A stretch of DNA of 64,000 nucleotides, from NCBI RefSeq assembly GCF_009208555.1, contig NZ_WFLI01000014.1, forward strand, positions 1-64,000, written 5' to 3'. The stretch is from Janthinobacterium violaceinigrum (GTDB lineage Bacteria > Pseudomonadota > Gammaproteobacteria > Burkholderiales > Burkholderiaceae_D). The notes under the pieces are model-generated. The model had not been told where the DNA came from and searched no databases. It was given only the letters and a program-made list of their open reading frames with translations. Below, one piece after another: positions 32,404 to 40,083 of this stretch; positions within the stretch are counted from its first letter, which is position 1, and every line of letters begins with the position of its first letter. The position numbers were made by a program, and so were the translations under genes.

Positions 32404-33750
32404 ATGCACTTGATTAACTCCAGTTTGAACCACGCCTTGCGCGTGCCGCTGGCTGCGGAAATCCACTCGCGGCCCTTCCTGCAGCTCGACGCCCCCGAGC
32501 TGATCACCCATCTGGCCGTCTACAAGGACGACAGTGCGGCGCCGGGCGCGTCGAATATGGCTGCCCAGCACGCCACCCTGGCGGCCTTGTGCACGCATTT
32601 CGGCGTCACCCCGCCCGCCGCCGAAGCCAAGTATTTTTATTACGACTTTGGCCGTTTCCGCCTGAAATGGGAATGCCACACGGAATTTGCCACGTTTACC
32701 TTCGCCGAGCATCCTGGTACCGCCTTGCCCCTGGAGCAGGCGTTCGAGCGCATGCCGCTGGCGCAATTGCCGCAGCAATGGCTGGCGGGCTTGAAGGGCA
32801 AGCTGATGGTGGCGGCCCACGTGGTGCTGGAGCAGGCGACCGAGCCGGCCGAGATTTTCATGCAGGGCTTGTCGCGCGTGTTCGAAGGCAATACCCTGGC
32901 CGGCAGCAAGGTGCTGCAGGGCGGCGAATTGTGGACGGATTTCACCATCCAGTCCGACGGCTTCAGCCGTTTCGTCATCCGCGACGCGGGCATGCGTTCG
33001 CAGCAGTCGGGCCGATTGGTGCAGCGCGTGCTGGAAATTGAAACCTACCGCATGATGGCTTTATTGGGCTTGCCCTACGCCATGCAGGCGGCGCCATCGT
33101 TGAACGCCATCGAGAACGAGCTGGCGACCCTGGCCGCCGCCATGGTCGACACGGACGATGCGCCGGGCCTGGTCAAGGCCGATGAGGGCGTGGCCGAGCA
33201 AGCCTTGCTCGACAGGATCACGCGCCTGGCGGCCCGCATTGAAAAGCTGTCGCTCGACAATAGCTACCGCTTTTCCGCCTCGAAAGCCTACATGGGCCTC
33301 GTCAAGGCCCGCATCGACGAGTTGCGCGAAGTGCGCATCGAGGGCATACCCACGGTCGAGGAATTCATGGACCGCCGTTTGACGCCCGCCATGAATACGT
33401 GCGAAGCGATGGCCAGCCGCCAGGAAGCGATGGCGCAGCGTATTGCCAACACGAATGACTTGCTGCGCACGCGCGTGGGCATCGTGCAGGAATTGCAGAA
33501 CCGGCAAATCCTGCAATCGATGAACGCCCGCGCCGCGCAGCAGCTGCGCTTGCAGCAAGCGGTGGAAGGCTTGTCCGTGGCCGCCATCTCGTATTACGTG
33601 ATCGGCCTGTTCAGCTACACGGGCAAGGCGGCCAAGGTGATGGGGCTGCCCGTGAATCCGGAAATCCTCGTCGGCGCGCTGGTGCCGTTCGTGGCGGCGG
33701 CCGTGTGGCTGGGCTTGCGCCGCATGCACCACAAGCTGCACGCGGACTGA
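32404..33750 (+). CDS. DUF3422 membrane-anchored protein
   Basis: A 448-residue protein of the DUF3422 family, common in Burkholderiales and of unknown function. The N-terminal part (HALRVPLAAEIHSRPF) and central helical region (LEIETYRMMALLGLP, FSASKAYMGLVKARIDELRE) are typical. Two hydrophobic segments near the C-terminus (VAAISYYVIGLFSYTGKAAKV and ILVGALVPFVAAAVWLGL) anchor it in the inner membrane with a long cytoplasmic coiled part. The ATG at 32404 is preferred over a TTG nine bases upstream. Confidence 0.9.
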   Translation: MHLINSSLNHALRVPLAAEIHSRPFLQLDAPELITHLAVYKDDSAAPGASNMAAQHATLAALCTHFGVTPPAAEAKYFYYDFGRFRLKWECHTEFATFTFAEHPGTALPLEQAFERMPLAQLPQQWLAGLKGKLMVAAHVVLEQATEPAEIFMQGLSRVFEGNTLAGSKVLQGGELWTDFTIQSDGFSRFVIRDAGMRSQQSGRLVQRVLEIETYRMMALLGLPYAMQAAPSLNAIENELATLAAAMVDTDDAPGLVKADEGVAEQALLDRITRLAARIEKLSLDNSYRFSASKAYMGLVKARIDELREVRIEGIPTVEEFMDRRLTPAMNTCEAMASRQEAMAQRIANTNDLLRTRVGIVQELQNRQILQSMNARAAQQLRLQQAVEGLSVAAISYYVIGLFSYTGKAAKVMGLPVNPEILVGALVPFVAAAVWLGLRRMHHKLHAD

Positions 33751-33839
33751 GCCAGTAAAAATACCTGGGCGGCGCGTACGCCGCGCGTCGCCAATCTTTG
33801 CTATCGTGCGGCCCTCACCGTTCGATACAAGGAAATGAC

Positions 33840-35336
33840 GTGCTTGCCAAGGTTGGAGATATTTACAGCGTGTTTTCGTCCAGGCTGCAGCAGTATGTGG
33901 CTTGCCAGGTCACGGCCATCGAGGACGACTCTTCGTCCGGGAGAGCGCCGCTGGCCGCCATCCTGGAGCTGGACTGGACAGGCGACGCCTTGCCCGATGC
34001 CGCCGCCGTGCAGACGATGCGCCCGCTGGTGTGCGATTACTATTTCTGGAACCGCCGCCACGACCACAGTTTCGTCAATGCCCGGGTGCCGCGCCATTAC
34101 ACCTTGGTGGCCAATGTCGCGCCCCTGGTCGATACGCAAGTGAAGAGCTACAGCGGCGGCTGGCACGTGGGCGACAGCGTCTGGCGCCAGCGCCGCTGGG
34201 AGCAGGTCGACCCGGCCAGGCGTCAGCGCTTCAAGGCCGCATCGAGCGAGGAAGTGCGCATAGGCGGCCAGTCCTTGCGCCAGAATACGAGCCGCATCGG
34301 CGACAGCATCCTGCAGGCGCTCGGCGATCTGTCCGAACTGGACCAGCTGCCCTGCCTGACGGCGATCGAGACGCGCCACGGCAGCGCGGCACTGGCCGAA
34401 TATATCAACGGCAATCCGATCATCAGCGAAGTGCAGTGGCAGACATCGACGGTGAGCGAACTCGACTTGAGCAACAGCAATGTCGGCCGCCTCATCGTGC
34501 ATGCCGCAGGCTTGCAATCGCTGCGCCTGAACGAGGGCTTGAACACCCTGATACTGAATGGCGCGCCGTCGCCATCGCTGCGCATCGACGACCCACATGC
34601 AGGGCGCTTCCTGCGCCTGCAGTGTGGCGGCGCACTGGCGCCATTCCACGGCCTCGATGAATTGACCCACCTGTCGCTGAGCGCGATGCCGGCCGTGGAT
34701 TTCGACGTGGTGGCGCAGCGTTTTCCCGGGCTGACTGACCTGACCGTCTGGGGCAAGCCGGGGCTGGCGTCGAACGTGGCCAGCATCGCCAGGCTGGCGC
34801 ACTTGCAAGACTTCACCGCGTATGAATTGTTTGGCTACGGCCCTGACGACTTTCCCACTCCGGCGAACTTGCCGTCCTTGTCCAGCCTGTGCCTGGCCAG
34901 CTTGCCGGCCGATGCGGCCAAGGCCATCAAGGCCAGCTATAAAAAGGCGGCGGCGCTGGGTTTGAGCCTGTCGGTGACGCGGCCGCGCAAGCCCGAGTGG
35001 CTGGCGGAAAACCTGGACAATCCGTTCCGCGACTGGGATGGCCGCGAACACATTTCGGCCGCATACGCCAAAAAGGCCGCGCAGGCGTATAAAAAGCTGC
35101 TGGCCACGGCGCGCGCCATCGATGCGGTCAAGGATGGCGCGGCCGCGCAAGCCATCGCGCAGCAGATGGTCGCCGACTATGTCGCCGTGTTCAACCAGAT
35201 CGAGCGGCGTTCCAGCATCATCGAGACGGTGGAGCGCGATGAAATCTATGTGGCGCTGGAGCAGGTGCTGACGCAAGCGCCGCTGCCCGATGTGGCGGCG
35301 CTGTATGCCGTGTTCGACCGCCTGCGCGATTTTTAG
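33840..35336 (+). CDS. Hypothetical protein with leucine-rich-repeat-like region, 498 aa
   Basis: The product starts at GTG (VLAKVGDIYSVFSSRLQQYV) with AAGGAAA in front; a start at 33798 would lack this signal. The N-terminal part contains VCDYYFWNRRHDHSF and WHVGDSVWRQRRWEQVDP. The middle (about 200-350) has irregular leucine-rich repeats (VSELDLSNSNVGRLIVHAAG, LQSLRLNEGLNTLILNG, LTHLSLSAMPAVDF). The C-terminal 120 residues are helical and lysine-rich. There is no signal peptide or membrane helix. I do not recognise the whole architecture; protein-protein binding is the only safe inference. Confidence 0.7.
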   Translation: MLAKVGDIYSVFSSRLQQYVACQVTAIEDDSSSGRAPLAAILELDWTGDALPDAAAVQTMRPLVCDYYFWNRRHDHSFVNARVPRHYTLVANVAPLVDTQVKSYSGGWHVGDSVWRQRRWEQVDPARRQRFKAASSEEVRIGGQSLRQNTSRIGDSILQALGDLSELDQLPCLTAIETRHGSAALAEYINGNPIISEVQWQTSTVSELDLSNSNVGRLIVHAAGLQSLRLNEGLNTLILNGAPSPSLRIDDPHAGRFLRLQCGGALAPFHGLDELTHLSLSAMPAVDFDVVAQRFPGLTDLTVWGKPGLASNVASIARLAHLQDFTAYELFGYGPDDFPTPANLPSLSSLCLASLPADAAKAIKASYKKAAALGLSLSVTRPRKPEWLAENLDNPFRDWDGREHISAAYAKKAAQAYKKLLATARAIDAVKDGAAAQAIAQQMVADYVAVFNQIERRSSIIETVERDEIYVALEQVLTQAPLPDVAALYAVFDRLRDF

Positions 35337-35348
35337 CCGCACCCACAA

Positions 35349-35395
35349 TCTAGAAAAAAAGTTCTAGACAAGACGTTCTAGACTGGGTATTCTAG
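35349..35395 (+). promoter_or_regulatory. blaI: Four TCTAG operator cores at exact 14-bp spacing
   Basis: TCTAG occurs at 35349, 35363, 35377 and 35391, each exactly 14 bp from the next; three are followed by A (TCTAGA), and the last three are preceded by T. The array fills the space between the previous stop codon and the ATG of the BlaI-type gene at 35400. Such a repeat is the expected position for repressor binding, but the period and sequence differ from the TACA/TGTA operators of staphylococcal BlaI. Confidence 0.8.
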
Positions 35396-35399
35396 CGTC

Positions 35400-35792
35400 A
35401 TGCTAAAAAATACCTCCATTCCCCATCCCACGGCCGCCGAACTGGACCTGCTGCGCATCCTGTGGCAGCGCGGTCCGTCCGACGCCCGCGCCGTGTACGA
35501 CGCCCTGGCCGCAGAGCGCGCCGACGCCAGCTACGCCACCGTGCTGCGCCAGTTGCAACTGATGCATGGCAAGGGCCTGCTGAGCCGCGATGAAAGCCAG
35601 CGGCCGCAGCTGTATGCTGCCGTCGAAGCGCAGGAAAAGCTGCAGACCAGTTTGCTCAAGGACTTGATCGGCAAGGTGTTTTCCGGTTCCGGCAAGGCCC
35701 TGGTGCTGACGGCGCTGCGCGAGCACGTGAGCGACGCGGAACGCCTGGAAATTGAAAAAATCCTGCGCAGCAAGGACGGCAAGACGCCATGA
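35400..35792 (+). CDS. blaI: BlaI/MecI/CopY-family repressor
   Basis: A 130-residue winged-helix repressor. The family pattern is clear: PTAAELDLLRILWQRGPSDARAVYDALA, then SYATVLRQLQLMHGKGLLSRDE and RPQLYAAVEAQ; the C-terminal dimerisation helix (LVLTALREHVSDAERLEIEKIL) contains the usual protease-sensitive region. BlaI members repress beta-lactamase or copper genes until cleaved by an M56 sensor protease. Such a protease gene overlaps it by four bases (ATGA), and a metallo-beta-lactamase gene follows. It probably autoregulates through the four phased repeats upstream. Confidence 0.92.
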   Translation: MLKNTSIPHPTAAELDLLRILWQRGPSDARAVYDALAAERADASYATVLRQLQLMHGKGLLSRDESQRPQLYAAVEAQEKLQTSLLKDLIGKVFSGSGKALVLTALREHVSDAERLEIEKILRSKDGKTP

Positions 35793-37552
35793 ACCTGGAC
35801 ATGCATCTCGGCATCGATGTGGGCAAGCTTGTCCCCGCGCTGGGCTGGGTCTTGCTGTATTTCGTCTGGCAGGGCGTGATCGTCGGTGCCGTCTCCGCTG
35901 TCCTGCTGCGGCTGCTGCGCCACGCCAGCGCACGCTCGCGCTATGCCGTCTGCGCGCTGGCGCTGCTGCTGTGCCTGTGTATTCCCCTCGTGCACCTGCT
36001 GTCGCTGCTGTCGCACGCTACGCCCGCCCGCCTGGCGATGGAGGCGCCGCCCGCCTGGCGCGCCGCGCTGCAAGCGTGGATGCCGGCCCTGGTGCTGGCC
36101 TGGGGCGCGGGCGTCGGATTGATGAGCTTGCGCCTGTGCCTGGGTCTGGCCTGGGTCGGCAAGCTGCGCCGCCAGGCGGTGGCCGCACCGGCCATCTGGC
36201 AGGCGCGCGTCGATGCGCTGGCGCAGCGCATGGGCTTGCACCGCAGCCGCCAGGTGCCGCTCAAGCTGCATGCGGGCTTGTCCAGCCCCGTGACGGTGGG
36301 CTTCTGGCGCCCCGTCATCCTGCTGCCGGCCGCCTTGCTGAGCGGCATGCCCGTCGCCTTGCTGGAAGCGCTGCTGGCGCATGAACTGGCGCACGTGCGG
36401 CGCTGGGATTACCTGGTCAATCTGTTGCAAAGCGTGGCTGAGGCGCTGCTGTTTTTTCACCCCGTCGTCTGGTGGCTGTCGGCGCGCATGCGGGCCGAGC
36501 GGGAACAGGTGGCCGATGCCCTGGCGGCGCAAGCGCTGCAGGACCCGCAGCAGCTGGCCACGGCGCTGCATGCGCTGTCCCTGCACGCTGCCGCGCCCAG
36601 CCAGCCGGGCCTGCTGATGTCGGCCCGGGGCGGGGCCTTGCTGACGCGCATAGAACGCCTGGTGGCGCCCGGCCCCGACACGGGCAGCTGGAAGCTGGCC
36701 TTGCCTGCCTTGCTGCTGGCCTGCGCCACCCTGCTGCTGCAGGTGCAGGGCAAGCCTGCCGTCAACGGGGCGATCCTGGCCGATGCCGCCGCCGGCATGC
36801 TGGCCTTGCCCGTCAGCGCGAAACACATGCTGGTGTTCGATGACGCCAGCGGCAAGGTGCTGATGGCGAAAGATGCGGATGCCGTCGTGCCCATCGCCTC
36901 GATCACCAAGCTGATGACGGCCATGGTGGTGCTGGACGCGGGCCTCGATCCCGATGAAAAACTGCACATCGTGCACGCGGACGGCGACTCGTCGATGCAG
37001 CGCCGCGGCGTGCTGGCCGATGGCGCGGCCGTATCGCGCGGCGCGCTGTTGCAACTGGCGCTGCTGCCGTCCGAAAACCGGGCCGCCGCCGCGCTGGCGC
37101 GCACCTATCCCGGCGGCAGCGCGGCCTTTGCGCAAGCGCTGCAGGCGAAGATCCACCAGCTGGGATTGCGCCGCACCACCCTGACGGAGCCGGTCGGCAG
37201 CTCGCCCGCGAATACGTCCACGGCCACGGAAGTGGCGAAGATCGTGGCGGCGGCTGCGCGCTATCCGGACATCGCGCGCATCACCAGCCACCCGCAGGCC
37301 AGCGTGGCCGTCAATGGCCGGACGCGCACCTTGCACAACACCAATCCGCTGGTGGGCGGCAAGGGCTGGGACATCCTGCTGTCGAAGACGGGCAGCAGCA
37401 ACGAGGCAGGCAGCTGCCTGACCATGCGCATGCGCAGCGGCGGCAAGCACGTTACCGTGGTGCTGCTGGACGCCGACGGCGCGCAGCGGCGCTCGCTCGA
37501 CGCGGGCAATATCCGCGACACCCTGGCCGGCAGGACGGGCCACATGTACTGA
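35789..37552 (+). CDS. M56-family membrane protease fused to a PBP7/S11-type serine domain
   Basis: A 587-residue BlaR1-like sensor candidate. The N-terminal half has membrane segments (about 16-44, 52-76, 96-120) and the zinc protease motif HELAH at 198-202. The last membrane segment is near 303-320. The exposed C-terminal half is not the class D-like sensor of BlaR1 but an S11 D-Ala-D-Ala carboxypeptidase/endopeptidase-like domain with SITK (S371/K374), SEN (428-430) and KTG (533-535). All three catalytic motifs are intact. It could bind beta-lactams or peptidoglycan and signal to the BlaI-type repressor encoded upstream, with which it overlaps. No frameshift is visible at the domain junction. 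Confidence 0.88.
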   Translation: MNLDMHLGIDVGKLVPALGWVLLYFVWQGVIVGAVSAVLLRLLRHASARSRYAVCALALLLCLCIPLVHLLSLLSHATPARLAMEAPPAWRAALQAWMPALVLAWGAGVGLMSLRLCLGLAWVGKLRRQAVAAPAIWQARVDALAQRMGLHRSRQVPLKLHAGLSSPVTVGFWRPVILLPAALLSGMPVALLEALLAHELAHVRRWDYLVNLLQSVAEALLFFHPVVWWLSARMRAEREQVADALAAQALQDPQQLATALHALSLHAAAPSQPGLLMSARGGALLTRIERLVAPGPDTGSWKLALPALLLACATLLLQVQGKPAVNGAILADAAAGMLALPVSAKHMLVFDDASGKVLMAKDADAVVPIASITKLMTAMVVLDAGLDPDEKLHIVHADGDSSMQRRGVLADGAAVSRGALLQLALLPSENRAAAALARTYPGGSAAFAQALQAKIHQLGLRRTTLTEPVGSSPANTSTATEVAKIVAAAARYPDIARITSHPQASVAVNGRTRTLHNTNPLVGGKGWDILLSKTGSSNEAGSCLTMRMRSGGKHVTVVLLDADGAQRRSLDAGNIRDTLAGRTGHMY

Positions 37553-37560
37553 TCCCCCCT

Positions 37561-37592
37561 GGCGCGCCGCGTCGCGGCCGCCTTTCTTTTTT
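37561..37592 (+). terminator. Terminator-like hairpin directly before the metallo-beta-lactamase
   Basis: GGCG-C-GCCGC (37561-37570) pairs with GCGGC-CGCC (37574-37582), giving nine GC pairs with one bulged C and a three-base loop, followed by TTTCTTTTTT (37583-37592). The lactamase start is only 18 bp further, so there is no room for a promoter after it. It is either the end of the blaI-M56 operon with read-through, or an attenuator of the lactamase. Confidence 0.75.
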
Positions 37593-37609
37593 ACACTCTG
37601 GAGATGATG

Positions 37610-38560
37610 ATGACACTATTGGCGAAGTTGATGCTGGCTACGGTTGCGACCATGGCAGCGGGTACGGTGCAGGCAAAGACGCCCGCACCGGTGCAGAATC
37701 CACCTGTCGATTGCGACAGTTGCAAGGAATGGAACGCGCCCGTCAAGCCGTTCAATGTCTTTGGCAATAGCTGGTACGTGGGCACGGCCGGCCTGTCCGC
37801 CGTGCTGGTGACCAGCCCGCAGGGCCATATCCTGCTGGACGGCGCGCTGCCGCAATCGGCGCCCCTGATCATTGCCAGCATCCAGGCGCTGGGCTTTCGC
37901 ATCGAGGATGTGAAATACATCCTCAATTCCCACGCGCATTGGGACCATGCGGGCGGCATTGCAGCACTGCAACGGGCCAGCGGCGCCACGGTGGTAGCCA
38001 GCGCCTCGGGCGCCCTCGGCTTGCAAAGCGGCACCAATGGCAAGGACGATCCGCAGTACCAGGCCAATCCCGTCGTGCATGTGGCCAAGGTTGCCAAGGT
38101 CAAGGTGGTGGGCGAGGGCGATGCCGTGAAGGTGGGGCCGCTGGCCCTGACGGCCCACATGACGCCGGGCCATACGCCGGGTGGCACGACGTGGACCTGG
38201 ACTTCGTGCGAAGGCGACCGCTGCCTGGACGTCGTGTATGCGGACAGCCTGAACCCGTATGCGAGCGGCGATTTCACTTACACAGGCAAGGGCAAGACGC
38301 CCGACATTTCGGCCTCGTTCGAAGCGAGCATCGCCAAGGTGTCCGCCTTGCCATGCGACATCATCATCCCCGTGCATCCGGGCACGACGGACGTGCTGGG
38401 CAAGGCCGCCAGACGCAATGGTGCGGACAATCCCCTGATCGACGCCGGCGCGTGCCGCGCCTACGCTGCCGAAGCGGGCGGCTTGCTGGCCAAGCGCCTG
38501 GCGAAAGAGCGGGGCGAAACGCTGCCTGCCGAGGCCAAGGGCGCAGCGCACGCGCATTAA
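37610..38560 (+). CDS. bla: Subclass B3 metallo-beta-lactamase (THIN-B-like)
   Basis: A 316-residue exported zinc hydrolase that opens the beta-lactam ring, including carbapenems in this subclass. A signal peptide ends near TVQA (residue 22). The zinc ligands fit B3: H108, H110, D112 and H113 in HAHWDH, plus the histidines in TPGHTPGG and IIPVHPG. The N-terminal sequence matches my recollection of THIN-B from Janthinobacterium lividum. Three ATG codons run in frame at 37604-37610; CTGGAG is best spaced for the last. It follows the BlaI-type and M56-PBP genes on the same strand, suggesting inducible expression, with a terminator-like hairpin in between. Confidence 0.95.
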   Translation: MTLLAKLMLATVATMAAGTVQAKTPAPVQNPPVDCDSCKEWNAPVKPFNVFGNSWYVGTAGLSAVLVTSPQGHILLDGALPQSAPLIIASIQALGFRIEDVKYILNSHAHWDHAGGIAALQRASGATVVASASGALGLQSGTNGKDDPQYQANPVVHVAKVAKVKVVGEGDAVKVGPLALTAHMTPGHTPGGTTWTWTSCEGDRCLDVVYADSLNPYASGDFTYTGKGKTPDISASFEASIAKVSALPCDIIIPVHPGTTDVLGKAARRNGADNPLIDAGACRAYAAEAGGLLAKRLAKERGETLPAEAKGAAHAH

Positions 38561-38566
38561 GCCGTT

Positions 38567-38905
38567 TTACTGTGCCGCCTGCTGCTGTTTCTGCAGGCGT
38601 TTCAGGAACACCGTCATTTCCTTGACGGCTTGCAGGTCGCCTTGCTGCCGGGCCACCGTCATACCGGTGGTCCAGGCGGCCTGCGCTTCATCGGGCCGGC
38701 CCAGCTGGTGCAAGGCCTTGCCCAGCAGTTTCCATGCGGCGGAATAGCCCGGTTGCTGCACGGTGGCTTGCGCCAGGTGGATGGCCGCTTGCTCCGCATC
38801 ATTGTCCTTCAGGCAGGCGTCACCGAGGCCAAAGCGCAGCAGGGCGTTGTCGCGCCCGCCCGCCAGCAGTTTTTCCAGCTTTTCACGCATTCCTGGCTCC
38901 CCCAT
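38567..38905 (-). CDS. Small TPR-type protein
   Basis: A 112-residue helical protein with tetratricopeptide-like repeats (NALLRFGLGDACLKDNDAEQAAIHLAQATVQQPG and YSAAWKLLGKALHQLGRPDEAQAAW), a protein-interaction fold. There is no signal peptide. AGAGG precedes the ATG at 38905; an internal Met at residue 6 is an alternative start. It is convergent with the lactamase gene, with 6 bp between stop codons. A perfect 13-bp inverted repeat lies just upstream of its start and may regulate it. Confidence 0.8.
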   Translation of the reverse strand: MGEPGMREKLEKLLAGGRDNALLRFGLGDACLKDNDAEQAAIHLAQATVQQPGYSAAWKLLGKALHQLGRPDEAQAAWTTGMTVARQQGDLQAVKEMTVFLKRLQKQQQAAQ

Positions 38906-38915
38906 TTTTACCTCT

Positions 38916-38947
38916 GTTAATATGCAAGTTTATTCTTGCATATTAAC
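38916..38947. repeat. Perfect 13-bp inverted repeat
   Basis: GTTAATATGCAAG (38916-38928), loop TTTATT, then CTTGCATATTAAC (38935-38947). It lies in the 70-bp gap between the quinone oxidoreductase stop and the TPR gene start, both on the minus strand. AT-rich arms without a flanking T-run fit an operator better than an intrinsic terminator. Confidence 0.8.
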
Positions 38948-38975
38948 GCTTCCAGGGCCAGGAAACAAGCGGCCT

Positions 38976-39962
38976 TCAGTCCGCGACATCGACTACCAGC
39001 TTGCCGCGCGCGCTGCCGTCCAGCTGGGCCGCATGCGCGTCGTGCGCCGTGCGCAAGCCAAACCGGCGGGCATCGAGCCGCACGCGCAGCTTGCCCGCAT
39101 CGATCAGCTTGTTAGCTTCACGCAAGATCGCGCCATGGCGCGCGTGGCCCTGGCCGCTCAACAGGGGCAGCAGGGTGAACACGCCCGAATAGCTGGCCGC
39201 GCGCGCCGTCAGCGCACTGAGGTCGAACGTGCCCCACCCCAGGCAGCTGACGACGTGGCCGCCATGCAGCCTGGCTGCCTTGAAGCTGGCGTCCAGGGTG
39301 GCGCCGCCCACCGTGTCGTAGACGATGTCAAATCCCATGCCGCCCGTGTGTTCGGCCACGTAGCCGTCCACCGTGCTGGTCCGGTAATCGATGAAGCGCG
39401 CGCCCATCGCCTCGATAGTGTCGCGGCTGGCCGCGCTGCCCGTGGCAAATACGGTGGCGCCCTGGGCCACGGCCAGCTGCACGGCCATGTGGCCCACGCC
39501 GCCCGCGCCGCCATGCACGAGCACCGTGTCGCCCGCCTGTACATGGGCGCGGTCCATCAAACCTTCCCAGGCCGTGATGAAGACGAGGGGCAGGGCGGCC
39601 GCTTCGCGCAGGCTCAGCGATTCCGGCACGGGCGCCAGCAGGGCGGCATCGAAGACGCCGTATTCGGCCAGCGAACCCTGGATGCCGCCGATGCCGCCCG
39701 CCATGCCATAGACTGTTGCGCCAACGTGAAAAGTCGTCACGCCGTCGCCCAGCGCCGCCACCGTGCCGGCCACATCGATGCCGAGGATGGCGGGCAGGCG
39801 GGGGCGTGCGTGCGGGGCGGTGCCGGCGGCGATCTTCGTGTCCAGCGGATTGACGCCGCTGGCGGCGATGCGCACGAGGACTTGCCCGGGGCCGGGCTGC
39901 GGCACGGGCAGGTGTTCGATGGTCATGGGGGCGGCAAAGCTGGTGAGGACGAGGGCTTGCAT
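38976..39962 (-). CDS. Zinc-independent quinone oxidoreductase (MDR superfamily)
   Basis: A 328-residue medium-chain dehydrogenase/reductase that probably reduces quinones or enones with NADPH. The GroES-like N-terminus (VLVRIAASGVNPLDTKIAAG, ILGIDVAGTVAALGDGV) and the nucleotide-binding motif VLVHGGAGGVGHMAVQLA are clear; the zinc-binding cysteines of alcohol dehydrogenases are absent. AGGAG precedes the ATG at 39962. A LysR gene is divergently transcribed 121 bp away, the usual layout for LysR control of an oxidoreductase. Confidence 0.9.
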   Translation of the reverse strand: MQALVLTSFAAPMTIEHLPVPQPGPGQVLVRIAASGVNPLDTKIAAGTAPHARPRLPAILGIDVAGTVAALGDGVTTFHVGATVYGMAGGIGGIQGSLAEYGVFDAALLAPVPESLSLREAAALPLVFITAWEGLMDRAHVQAGDTVLVHGGAGGVGHMAVQLAVAQGATVFATGSAASRDTIEAMGARFIDYRTSTVDGYVAEHTGGMGFDIVYDTVGGATLDASFKAARLHGGHVVSCLGWGTFDLSALTARAASYSGVFTLLPLLSGQGHARHGAILREANKLIDAGKLRVRLDARRFGLRTAHDAHAAQLDGSARGKLVVDVAD

Positions 39963-40083
39963 GGGATTCTCCTGTGGTTGATGCCGCAGTCTAGGCGGGG
40001 ACGGCACAAAGAAAAACGGGGCGCGGCCCGATGCACTATTTCAGTATCGTGGATAATCGCCTGCACAACAGGAGGAATCGAAC

